Shown: positions 16,915 through 26,313 of the stretch, piece by piece | Numbering within the stretch: position 1 is the stretch's first letter | Layout: every line of letters begins with the position of its first letter | Notes under the pieces: generated by a model | What the model was told of the DNA's origin: nothing | The model's input: only the letters and a program-made list of their open reading frames with translations | Database searches by the model: none | Made by a program: the position numbers and the translations under genes | Assembly (NCBI RefSeq): GCF_030371825.1 | Contig: NZ_JAUDDM010000012.1 | DNA length: 59,381 nucleotides | From: Collinsella sp944321445 | Lineage (GTDB): Bacteria; Actinomycetota; Coriobacteriia; Coriobacteriales; Coriobacteriaceae | Strand: one strand, 5' to 3'

Positions 16915-18705
16915 TTAGCGGGGCGCGGCGCGCAGCAGATAGGCGCGGATGGCCTCCTCGCCGGCGCAGATGAGGTTACGCCGGGTTTCTTCGGGCGAAA
17001 GCGCCTGGGCGAGCGACATCGGCGCGCGCACGATGGGGAACACGAGGTCGATACCCTCGGCGTACACGGCGTCGAGCTGCTCGGCGCGGCCGCCGCCCAA
17101 GGCGATCACCGGCTTGTGAATACGCTTGGCGCGGCGCGCGACGGCGACCGGGGCCTTGCCATGGGCCGTCTGGCCGTCGATCATGCCCTCGCCTGTGATA
17201 ACCAGGTCGGCGTCGGCGAGGGCCTCGTCGAACCCCACAAGGTCGAGCACCGCGTTGCCGCCCGGGACCATCTGCGCACCCAGGGCGAGCAGCGCGGCAC
17301 CGAGGCCGCCGGCAGCTCCTGCGCCCGGCACGCCCAGCACAGAGCGGAAGCGCGGGGCGTTCGGATCGCCGCCTACGATGATGTTGCTGCGCGCGGCGTC
17401 GAGCGCGCGGCCATAGACGACCATGGTCGCATCGAGTTTTTGCAGAATAGCGGTGCGCTCCTCCTCGTTCGCAGCATCGCGTGCCAAGCCCTTTTGCGGG
17501 CCGAAGGTACACACCGCCCCGCGGGTGCCCACGAGTGGATTGTCGACATCGGAGAGCACGACGAGCCGGCAGCCCGCGATAGCGTCTTGGGCGGGTGCCA
17601 GATCGATGCGCGCGAGGTCAGCCAGGCCCTCGATGCCAGGCGCGACCTGCTCGCCGTGACTGTTGAGCAGGCGCGCGCCCAGTGCCTGGAGGAACCCCGC
17701 ACCGCCATCGCTGGTCGCGCTGCCGCCGATGGCGAAGTAGACCGTGCGCGCCCCCTGGCAGACGGCATCGAGCAGCAGCTCGCCCACGCCGCGGGTCGTC
17801 GCGCGCAGGGCGGCACTGTGTGTGCGGGGCGAATACTCGATGCCCGCCGCCTCGGCCATCTCGATGACGGCGATATCGCCCTGATCGCCCGCGCCCTGCA
17901 GGTAGCGGGCACGGACCGGTGTACCGATGGGGCCGGTTACCGTGCACGTTTGCTCGCGGCCGCCCAGCGTGGCGCCGATTGCCTCGAGGGTTCCCTCGCC
18001 GCCATCGGCGATGGGAAGGCAGCGCACGCGAGCTGCGGGGCAGGCGCGCAGGATGCCCTCTTTGACGCTTTCTTCCACCGCGGAGGATTGAGCTGAGCCT
18101 TTGAAGGAATCGAGGGCGAGCAGGACACGGGGTTCAGGCTGGCGTTGGGGTTGAGGTGGGGTTGCCGGGGCTTCGCGGGGGAAGTCGTCCGGAATCTCGC
18201 GCGGAGCGGTGCGGGCGCGCGTTTGCGCGAAGAACGTGCGCAGAATGTCCGCACATTCCTGCTCAAGGACACCCGCGGTGACCTCGAACCGGTGGTTGAG
18301 GCGCGCGTCACGGCTCAGGTCGTAGAGAGAACCGACCGCCCCGGCTTTGGGATCGCGCGCGCCGAAAACGCAGCGGTCGATGCGCGCGTTGACCATGAGT
18401 CCCGCGCACATGGTGCAGGGCTCAAGGGTGACGTAGACCGTGCAGCCGGTGAGGCGCCAGCGGCCCAACGCGCGGGCGGCGACGACCATGGCAGAGAATT
18501 CCGCGTGCGCGGACGGGTCTTCGTCGAGCTCGCGGCGGTTGTGCGCGCGGGCGATAATTTCCCCCTGGTACACGACGACCGCGCCGATGGGGACCTCCCC
18601 TGCCTCTGCCGCGCTCTGCGCTTCTGCCAGAGCTTCACGCATGAAGCGGATGTCGTCTGCGACCTGCTGTTCGGCGTGCGGAGCATCCATCCCAATTGTG
18701 TCCAC
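16915..18705 (-). CDS. tadA: TadA tRNA adenosine deaminase fused to glycerate kinase
   Basis: 596 residues in one uninterrupted frame. Residues 1-165 are a complete TadA: HAE (His67/Glu69) and EPCTMC (Cys97, Cys100) bind the catalytic zinc. TadA converts A34 to inosine in tRNA-Arg(ACG). A Pro/Arg-rich linker (about 166-192) leads to a complete GlxK/GarK-type glycerate kinase (193-596), with LLALDSFKGS, ADGGEGT and GGSATSDGGAG. The two activities have no metabolic link. A GTG start at 18705 is supported by GGGAGGG five bases upstream; an ATG lies at 18690. Glycerate-2-kinase fits the family, but the product position is not readable from sequence. Confidence 0.9.
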   Translation of the reverse strand: MDTIGMDAPHAEQQVADDIRFMREALAEAQSAAEAGEVPIGAVVVYQGEIIARAHNRRELDEDPSAHAEFSAMVVAARALGRWRLTGCTVYVTLEPCTMCAGLMVNARIDRCVFGARDPKAGAVGSLYDLSRDARLNHRFEVTAGVLEQECADILRTFFAQTRARTAPREIPDDFPREAPATPPQPQRQPEPRVLLALDSFKGSAQSSAVEESVKEGILRACPAARVRCLPIADGGEGTLEAIGATLGGREQTCTVTGPIGTPVRARYLQGAGDQGDIAVIEMAEAAGIEYSPRTHSAALRATTRGVGELLLDAVCQGARTVYFAIGGSATSDGGAGFLQALGARLLNSHGEQVAPGIEGLADLARIDLAPAQDAIAGCRLVVLSDVDNPLVGTRGAVCTFGPQKGLARDAANEEERTAILQKLDATMVVYGRALDAARSNIIVGGDPNAPRFRSVLGVPGAGAAGGLGAALLALGAQMVPGGNAVLDLVGFDEALADADLVITGEGMIDGQTAHGKAPVAVARRAKRIHKPVIALGGGRAEQLDAVYAEGIDLVFPIVRAPMSLAQALSPEETRRNLICAGEEAIRAYLLRAAPR

Positions 18706-18758
18706 GTAGCCCTCCCGGTCTTCTTTTCTTTTGATTCGATGCTATCATTACAACTCAC

Positions 18759-18848
18759 GGAGAGATGGCAGAGCGGTTGAATGCGGCGGTCTTGAAAACC
18801 GTTGAGCGCGCGAGCGTTCCGAGGGTTCGAATCCCTCTCTCTCCGCCA
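18759..18848 (+). tRNA. tRNA-Ser(UGA)
   Basis: 90 nt including encoded CCA. Acceptor GGAGAGA pairs with TCTCTCC (18838-18844). Anticodon TGA at 18793-18795. The long variable arm (about 18801-18820) is class II, as expected for Ser. T-arm GGGTTCGAATCCC. A possible -10 TATCAT sits at 18743-18748. Confidence 0.96.
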
Positions 18849-18904
18849 GTTACCTTTCCGACAATGAAATAGCTTGATGCCCGAAGCCCGCTTCGACTGA
18901 GGGC

Positions 18905-19232
18905 GAGAGGGATTCGAACCCTGGGAAGGTGCGAGCGGAGGAAGCACAGCCATTGGCTGTGCGCCGCGAGCACGCGAGGCGCTTGCGCCGAGCGGAGGAT
19001 TGCGCGCAGCGCAATCTCGAATCCCTCTCTCTCCGCCAGTACCTTTACGACAACGAAATGATTAGAGGCTCGAGGCTCGTTTCGACCAGGAGCGAGAGGG
19101 ATTCGAACCCGCAGGGCGCGAAGCTGAGAAAATGCGTTGAGCATTTTCCAGCGAAGCGCGCAAGGAGGCCCGCAGGGCCTCCACAGCGGAAGGTCGCCGC
19201 GAAGCGGCGGCCGACATCCCTCTCTCTCCGCC
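18905..19232. repeat. Tandem tRNA-Ser tail duplications with hairpin cassettes
   Basis: Two further copies of the tRNA 3' end follow (tails at 19021-19038 and 19216-19232). The first carries about 60 downstream bases similar to those after the real tRNA. Each cassette starts with an inverted T-arm (18905-18919 and about 19093-19108) and then hairpins: 8-bp GCACAGCC, then GATTGCGC in the first cassette; 19124-19151 and others in the second. No acceptor 5' half or anticodon arm is present, so these are not tRNA genes. Confidence 0.85.
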
Positions 19233-19282
19233 CCGAGCGGGACACAGCGGCCTGTCCGCTCCGCCCCACTTCCTCCTCCCCC

Positions 19283-19350
19283 AACATTGTGTCCATGGGT
19301 TTGTCTCAGTTAGATCCTTCTATTTGAAACAAACCCATGAACACAATGTT
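19283..19350. repeat. 22-bp inverted repeat upstream of the TRIC gene
   Basis: Arms 19283-19304 and 19329-19350 pair with one mismatch around a 24-base loop. It begins 50 bases after the last tRNA-Ser tail copy and ends about 107 bases before the TRIC start. There is no T tract. Its size is like the 15274-15344 element, but its sequence is unrelated. Confidence 0.75.
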
Positions 19351-19456
19351 TTGCGGCGGCAACGCCTCGCACAAGACAAGGAGCGTCCGCAAACCCACAT
19401 GCGGTAAGATATCGACGGTTCACCCGCCCTACATCGTTCGCCTGAGGATTCACCCC

Positions 19457-20347
19457 ATGTCCGCTTCGCTTGCAGCTACAGCCCCCGCGATGCTCGCCGC
19501 CATCTCGAGCAGCGGCCTTGCCGGGCAGATGGTCACCGTGCCCATTGGCTTTGAGATGCTTGCGGTTGTTGCGGCATCGATCACGGGCGCGCTCACGGCG
19601 CGCGAGCAGAAGCTCGACCTTGTTGGCGCCGTGTGCCTCGCCGTGCTGTGCAGCCTGGGCGGAGGCGTGCTGCGCGACGTGATTCTGCAGGTGGGAAGCG
19701 TCTACATTCTGGACCAGCCGCTCGCGCTGCCCGCGGCGGTCATCACGGCGGCCATCGCATTCGTTATTCCATCGCTGCTGGAAAAGCAGGATCGACTGAT
19801 CGCCATCCTCGACATTTTCGCAGTCGGTCTGTTCGCGGCAACGGGTGCGGACAAGGCGTATGTGTACGGGTTTGAACCCATCGTTTGCGTCATGATGGGC
19901 TTTTTCACCGCTGTCGGAGGCGGCATGCTGCGCGACATTTGCCTGGGCAGGACGCCCAATATCTTCCAACGCAGCAATTTCTACGCCGTCGCGGCCATCG
20001 GCGGCGCGATTGCGTACGTGCTGGTCGCAGACGCCGGGGTTTCGAACGTCATCGCGCTGATCGTGTGCGTGTCGACCACGATGCTGCTGCGGTTTATCTC
20101 GCTTGCATACGACATCAAGAGTCCGGCAGACATGGATATTGCCGAGGCCATTCACCGTTCTCGCCGCCAGGTGCGCAACACAACGCGCCCCGAGACCACG
20201 CGGCGCTCGCTCGATGAGCTTGAAGGGCGGCGCGAGCGTGTGCAGGCAGACATTGCGCGCCGACGTCATCTTGAGCGGCGCAAGGCTGCGCTCGACCGGC
20301 TGCGCAAACACCGCAAGGCGCGGGCGCATCGCAAGCTGGACGTATAG
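19457..20347 (+). CDS. TRIC / UPF0126-family membrane channel
   Basis: 296 residues. Two internal repeats each hold the family glycine motif: GGGVLRD and GGGMLRD. About seven membrane helices span residues 20-220, followed by an Arg/Lys-rich cytoplasmic tail of 70 residues. Bacterial TRIC homologues form trimeric K+-conducting channels; some UPF0126 proteins are linked to glycine uptake. ATG 19457 is chosen, with GAGG upstream, because the frame before it crosses an inverted repeat. Confidence 0.85.
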   Translation: MSASLAATAPAMLAAISSSGLAGQMVTVPIGFEMLAVVAASITGALTAREQKLDLVGAVCLAVLCSLGGGVLRDVILQVGSVYILDQPLALPAAVITAAIAFVIPSLLEKQDRLIAILDIFAVGLFAATGADKAYVYGFEPIVCVMMGFFTAVGGGMLRDICLGRTPNIFQRSNFYAVAAIGGAIAYVLVADAGVSNVIALIVCVSTTMLLRFISLAYDIKSPADMDIAEAIHRSRRQVRNTTRPETTRRSLDELEGRRERVQADIARRRHLERRKAALDRLRKHRKARAHRKLDV

Positions 20348-20465
20348 CAAAACAGGCCTGCCCTGGGACGCAGCCGACAAGCGGCGCTGTCCCAGGGCAG
20401 GCCTGTCCCAGGAGGGGACAAAATGTCCCCTGGCACCCCCGTCCCCAGAGAGGACACCCGGAGGG
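20344..20465. repeat. G/C-rich interspersed repeat, copy 3
   Basis: An imperfect inverted pair built on GGCCTGCCCTGGGACGC is followed by GGGGACAAAATGTCCCC and CCCCCGTCCCCAGAGAGGAC, as at 3436-3612. It separates the convergent TRIC and typA genes. Confidence 0.75.
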
Positions 20466-20484
20466 GCGGGGACGGTGAAGGGGT

Positions 20485-22317
<1,833 letters not shown>

Positions 22318-22415
22318 GTGCTTCCTCTTCCTCATTGCGACGCGCGCCAGCCGGAATCGGCGGACGCGCGATATTCTCGGTGACCGGTGAAAAAACGTAT
22401 ATATAGTAGCGGTTC

Positions 22416-22868
22416 TTAGAAGATCGCGGGTTCCTCACCTGCAGGTTCAGGGTCGCTCCACATAAAGTTATCGCCCTCGCCCATACCGTCGAACAGCACG
22501 TAGGCGGAGTAGCCGCTCTCGAGGCCGCGCTCGTAAAAGCTCACGAGGACAGCGTTGGCGTATGCGCCGTCGATGTCGACACAGCCCGTGCAGGCGATGG
22601 CGTAACGCTCGATGCGCTTGACGTCCTCGTTGGGGATGCCGTGGGCGGCATGCTGGGCCACGAAATCGTTGGCGGCAGACAGGCAGGCCTCTTCGCCGTC
22701 ATCGGTGAAAACCGCCTCGTAACGGGCACCGTTTGCGTCCTCGACACACACCACGACACCCGGATCCTCGCCCTCGGCGAGCGAATCCAGGAACGCCCCG
22801 ATGACGTCACAGGTCATCGCGTCGAGTTCCGGCGACACGGAACCGCTGGTCTGGTTGTTCTGGGGCAT
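22416..22868 (-). CDS. Hypothetical acidic cytoplasmic protein
   Basis: 150 residues, acidic, with no signal peptide or membrane segment. The sequence alternates short beta-like and helical stretches, and I recognise no family. Three ATGs occur near the start (22904, 22877, 22868); 22868 has GAGAGG nine bases upstream and is preferred. It reads toward typA, with about 100 bases between. Confidence 0.65.
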   Translation of the reverse strand: MPQNNQTSGSVSPELDAMTCDVIGAFLDSLAEGEDPGVVVCVEDANGARYEAVFTDDGEEACLSAANDFVAQHAAHGIPNEDVKRIERYAIACTGCVDIDGAYANAVLVSFYERGLESGYSAYVLFDGMGEGDNFMWSDPEPAGEEPAIF

Positions 22869-22997
22869 CGTGTGCATCCTCTCGCGCGGGCAGATTTCAC
22901 TCAACTGGTTAGTTTAACGTCTTTTTGGAGGTTCGGTGCGGGCTGAGCAAAAACACCGAGCTCGTCCACGGGTATGTATACGGTTTTTCGCAAGTTC

Positions 22998-23120
22998 GGG
23001 ACGAAATTTGGGGCACCCACGGCCACAGGCAAAATACCCGTCAACAACACCGCAGGAACGAACTGGGGTTTTCTTGGGCTGTATTTTGCCTATGGGGAAA
23101 GGAGACCGATATTTCGTCCC
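22998..23120. repeat. Nested inverted repeat in a 374-bp gap
   Basis: Outer arms GGGACGAAAT / ATTTCGTCCC (22998-23007, 23111-23120) and inner arms AGGCAAAATAC / GTATTTTGCCT (23027-23037, 23081-23091). The rest of 22869-23242 shows no gene; three overlapping frames here look repeat-derived. Confidence 0.6.
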
Positions 23121-23242
23121 CAATTTTGCTGGGATCGGGTGCGCGCGGCGGAGGCGCGCATTTTTATACAATTTGTTGAGCGTTTGCCCATATACGGTCA
23201 CAAGAATATACATCCCGGTTTGAACGCCCTTTACCGGCTCCC

Positions 23243-23818
23243 CTACCCGAGCTTAGAGGCCTCCTCGGCAATCTTACGGGCAGCATCACGTGCCTGAAGC
23301 AGTTCGCGCGAGCGTTTTTGCAAGGCATCGATTTGACTCGAGAGCAGCGCTGCGTCGACAACGCCCCATACCGCCACCATCGAGCCGATGGAAAAGATGG
23401 TCGCACCGAAGCCCCCGCGCAGACGCGAGAACAGAAAGGCGACAACCGCGGCGATGGCGGCCATGGTGAGCATGGAACGGCGGCGTTTGCGCAGCGTGCG
23501 CGCGTCGGCTACGACGGAGAGACGAGCGGTTTCGGCAGCATTGGCACGTGCAGTGGCCTCGTAGGCTATGGCGACGGGCGACGCGGCAGAAGCAGTTGCA
23601 GACGAAGGCCGGCGCGAAGTGCGTGTACCCTTGAGCAGCACGTCGCGCGCCTCGTTGATGGCGCGCATCTGCTGCTCCGCGCGGGCGCGGAGGCGCTTGT
23701 TGTCGCCGTACTTGTCGGGGTGAAGCATCTGGACGAGCTCGCGGTACGCGATGGCGATCTGGTCGCGCGACGCGTCCGACTTGAGGCCCAGAACGCTAAG
23801 GGCTTCGTCCCGCGTCAT
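23243..23818 (-). CDS. J-domain membrane protein
   Basis: 191 residues. An N-terminal J domain (1-65) with the HPD tripeptide at 33-35 should stimulate a DnaK ATPase. A variable linker (66-120) leads to two predicted membrane helices (about 127-165) and a basic/helical tail. It lacks the Gly/Phe and zinc regions of DnaJ, so it is a type III J protein, probably recruiting DnaK to the membrane. AAGGAGG lies upstream of the ATG. Confidence 0.85.
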   Translation of the reverse strand: MTRDEALSVLGLKSDASRDQIAIAYRELVQMLHPDKYGDNKRLRARAEQQMRAINEARDVLLKGTRTSRRPSSATASAASPVAIAYEATARANAAETARLSVVADARTLRKRRRSMLTMAAIAAVVAFLFSRLRGGFGATIFSIGSMVAVWGVVDAALLSSQIDALQKRSRELLQARDAARKIAEEASKLG

Positions 23819-23988
23819 CGCGTTTCCTCCTTGGGTCGCTCGTGCTTGAATTGGTGAACCATCTTACCATCTGGAACGCCGACGATGGGCAGAAGGTGTT
23901 GCAAGGACGATTGGGGGGTCGGGGCTTGCACGACAGATTCCGCAGAATCTGTCGGTAGGTACGCAGGGTCGATTGGGGGAAAGGCCTT

Positions 23989-24171
23989 TAAACAAGAAAG
24001 GACCCCGCGGGTGCGAGGTCCTTTGCATTTGAGGGTGGGCCGTTAGGGGTTCGCGTGCGCCTGCGGCACCCGCGGCTTCGGGCGCCGTGCGCCCTCGCAC
24101 GCTCTCTGGCGAACGCTCGCGCGTTCGCTCAGCTTCACGACCTTGCGGTTCGAACCCCCGCATGGGCCTGT
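23989..24171 (-). repeat. tRNA-Lys tail duplication with hairpin cassette
   Basis: 23989-24053 is a perfect 65-bp copy of 24171-24235: the last 18 nt of tRNA-Lys plus its terminator. Between the copies lie 117 bp, of which 24072-24154 match 43339-43421 beside tRNA-Gly with about ten differences in 83 bases. The hairpin at 24106-24132 is CTG-a-(8 bp)-loop-(8 bp)-CAG on the minus strand. Confidence 0.9.
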
Positions 24172-24206
24172 AAACAAGAAAGGACCCCGCGGGTGCGAGG
24201 TCCTTT
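24172..24206 (-). terminator. Terminator of tRNA-Lys
   Basis: 12-base arms AAAGGACCTCGC / GCGGGGTCCTTT (minus strand, one mismatch) followed by CTTGTTT. A second identical copy lies at 23990-24024 as part of the duplicated tail. Confidence 0.8.
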
Positions 24207-24217
24207 GCATTTGAGGG

Positions 24218-24290
24218 TGGGCCGTTAGGGGTTCGAACCCTAGACCTTGGGATTAAAAGTCCCCTGCTCTGCCAGCTGAGCTAACGGCCC
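24218..24290 (-). tRNA. tRNA-Lys(UUU)
   Basis: 73 nt; acceptor GGGCCGT/ACGGCCC, T-arm GGGTTCGAACCCC, anticodon TTT at 24255-24257. CCA is not encoded (ACCC follows the acceptor), unlike the Ser and Gly genes here. A -10 TACAAT lies at 24300-24305 on the minus strand. Confidence 0.96.
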
Positions 24291-24481
24291 GCGACAGGCA
24301 TTGTACCACGCGCCGCACGGTTGGACAGGGTCGTCGGAGAAATGAGGGCTTTCGTGCAGAGGTTAATTATTGGCAAAACGGCTGGTAGATGATATTGTCA
24401 ACAAACGCGCATGCTATGATTCTCGGACTGTTCTTGCATGAATCGACGCACAATATGCGCATGTGATCCGAGAGGAGCGGA

Positions 24482-25051
24482 ATGGAGCTGCTGAACCGCG
24501 CCGTGGCGTTTTCGATCGATGCCCATGGCAACGCGGTGCGCAAGGGAGACGGACTGCCCGCCATCCTGCACGCCATGGAGGCCGCCACCATCACGGCGAC
24601 GCTGACCAGCGATGAAGAGGTCCTGGCTGCCGCGGTTTTGCACGACACGGTGGAGGACGCAGGCGTTGACCCCCAGGATATCCGCTCGCAATTCGGGGAG
24701 CGGGTGGTTGCGCTCGTGGGCGCAGAAACCGAGGACAAGATGCGCCACCTGCCGCCGAGCGCAAGCTGGCGTGCCCGCAAGGAAGCGGCCATCGAACGCA
24801 TGCGCGGCGAGACCGATCCCGGCGCTGCATGCATAACGCTGGGCGACAAGCTATCCAACATGCGCTCCTTCTACCGCATCAAGCAGCGCAAAGGCGTCAG
24901 CATGTGGGAAGGTTTCAACCAACAGGACCCAAAACAGCACCATTGGTACTACAGGACCATCGCCGACGTTCTGTCGAATCTGTCCGACACTGCTGCCTGG
25001 CAGGAATACGACTGGCTAATCCGCGAAGTATTTGAAGAGGACCGTGTATGA
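24482..25051 (+). CDS. RelA/SpoT-type HD hydrolase (putative small alarmone hydrolase)
   Basis: 189 residues, a single HD domain with the order seen in SpoT and MESH1: RKGDGLPAILH (His30), LHDTVEDAG (His54, Asp55, Glu58, Asp59) and ITLGDKLSNMR (Asp122). These are the Mn2+-binding positions for removing pyrophosphate from (p)ppGpp. There is no synthetase, TGS or ACT domain. GAGAGGAGCGG precedes the ATG. The stop overlaps the next start (ATGA), so the two are translationally coupled. The alarmone substrate is inferred from motifs only. Confidence 0.8.
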   Translation: MELLNRAVAFSIDAHGNAVRKGDGLPAILHAMEAATITATLTSDEEVLAAAVLHDTVEDAGVDPQDIRSQFGERVVALVGAETEDKMRHLPPSASWRARKEAAIERMRGETDPGAACITLGDKLSNMRSFYRIKQRKGVSMWEGFNQQDPKQHHWYYRTIADVLSNLSDTAAWQEYDWLIREVFEEDRV

Positions 25052-26223
25052 ACACCGCACTGGATAACGGCATTCTGACCATCTCCCTTTCTGGGCGCAT
25101 CGACTCGAGCAACGCCTCGGATGTTGAAGAGCAAATCGCGGCGGCGCGCGAGGCGCACGCGCATGACGAACTCGTTCTTGACCTGGAGGGGCTTGAGTAC
25201 ATCTCGAGCGCTGGTTTGCGCGTGGTGCTGCGCCTGCTCAAGCAGGAACCGCAGATGAAGCTTGTAAACGCCTGCAGCGAGGTGTACGAGATTTTCGACA
25301 TGACCGGCTTTACCGAGATGACAACGGTCGAGAAGGCGTATCGCGCGCTCTCGGTGGAGGGCTGCGAGGTCATTGGCCGCGGCGCCAACGGCACGGTCTA
25401 CCGCATCGACCGCGACACGGTGGTGAAGGTCTATCGCAACGCGGACTGCCTGCCCGACGTGCAACGCGAGCGCGAACTTGCCCGCAAGGCGTTCGTGCTG
25501 GGCATCCCCACCGCCATCCCCTACGACGTGGTGCGCGTGGGCGACAGCTACGGCTCGGTGTTCGAGCTGCTCAACTCGCGGTCGTTCTCCAAGCTCATCG
25601 CTGCCAACCCGGAGGATATCGACACCTACGTCGGCCTATACGTCGACCTCATGAAGCAGCTGCACAGCACGACCGTCTCGCCCGACGATATGCCCAACAT
25701 GAAGACCGTGGCGCTCGACTGGGTGAATTTCTTGCGCGACTACCTCCCCGCTGGGCAAGCCGAGAAGCTCGTCGCGCTCGTCGAGGCGGTGCCCGAGCGC
25801 CATACCATGCTGCACGGCGACTACCACACCAACAACATCGTCATGCAAAACGACGAGGTGCTCATCATCGACATGGACACGCTGTGCTACGGGCATCCCA
25901 TCTTTGAGCTGGCGTCCATGTACCTGGCGTTCGTGGCCTTCGGCGAGGTGGACTGCACCGTGACCGAGTCGTTCCTGAAGCTGGCATATGACACGGCAGG
26001 TGTCTTTTGGCACAAGGCGCTGGGCGCATACCTGGGCACGCAGGACGAGGATGCCATTCGCGCCGTGGAGGAAAAGGCCATGGTCGTGGGCTATGCGCGC
26101 CTCATGCGCCGCACCATCCGCCGCAACGGATTCGATACCGAGGAGGGCCGCTCGACCATCGAGCTGTGTCGCGCGCGCCTGGCGGACCTGCTCCCGCGCG
26201 TGGATACGCTCGAGTTCTCATAG
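25048..26223 (+). CDS. STAS domain fused to aminoglycoside-phosphotransferase-like kinase
   Basis: 391 residues. Residues 1-100 are a STAS/anti-anti-sigma domain; YISSAGLR carries the Ser (53 or 54) that is phosphorylated in SpoIIAA/RsbV proteins. Residues 105-391 are an APH/choline-kinase fold with RGANGTVYRID and VVKVYR (ATP loop, Lys), LHGDYHTNNIV (catalytic loop) and IIDMDT (metal Asp). Whether the kinase acts on the fused STAS Ser, on a small molecule or on another protein is not visible. Coupled to the upstream HD hydrolase by a 4-base overlap. Confidence 0.82.
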   Translation: MNTALDNGILTISLSGRIDSSNASDVEEQIAAAREAHAHDELVLDLEGLEYISSAGLRVVLRLLKQEPQMKLVNACSEVYEIFDMTGFTEMTTVEKAYRALSVEGCEVIGRGANGTVYRIDRDTVVKVYRNADCLPDVQRERELARKAFVLGIPTAIPYDVVRVGDSYGSVFELLNSRSFSKLIAANPEDIDTYVGLYVDLMKQLHSTTVSPDDMPNMKTVALDWVNFLRDYLPAGQAEKLVALVEAVPERHTMLHGDYHTNNIVMQNDEVLIIDMDTLCYGHPIFELASMYLAFVAFGEVDCTVTESFLKLAYDTAGVFWHKALGAYLGTQDEDAIRAVEEKAMVVGYARLMRRTIRRNGFDTEEGRSTIELCRARLADLLPRVDTLEFS

Positions 26224-26239
26224 GCGCGCTTCAACGACA

Positions 26240-26278
26240 AAGCGCCCGCCCGCTGGCTCATGCCGCGGGCGGGCGCTT
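26240..26278. terminator. Bidirectional terminator
   Basis: Perfect 14-bp stem AAGCGCCCGCCCGC / GCGGGCGGGCGCTT, 11-base loop, between the convergent STAS-kinase and M29 genes. Confidence 0.75.
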
Positions 26279-26313
26279 GCGCTATTGATATGAGCGTCAT
26301 TCCGCTGGCTGGA

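Noticed and set aside
18315..19327. Frames across tRNA-Ser and its tail copies giving peptides like RERDSNP
   Set aside because: Translations of tRNA T-arms and hairpin cassettes. Such peptides are a known source of false annotations.
23864..24163. Minus-strand frame across the tRNA-Lys cassette
   Set aside because: Runs through terminator and hairpins; repeat-derived.
23989..24235. Direct repeats as attL/attR of an integrated phage or island
   Set aside because: Only 117 bp lie between them and no integrase is near; kept as a possible origin of the element, not as an island.
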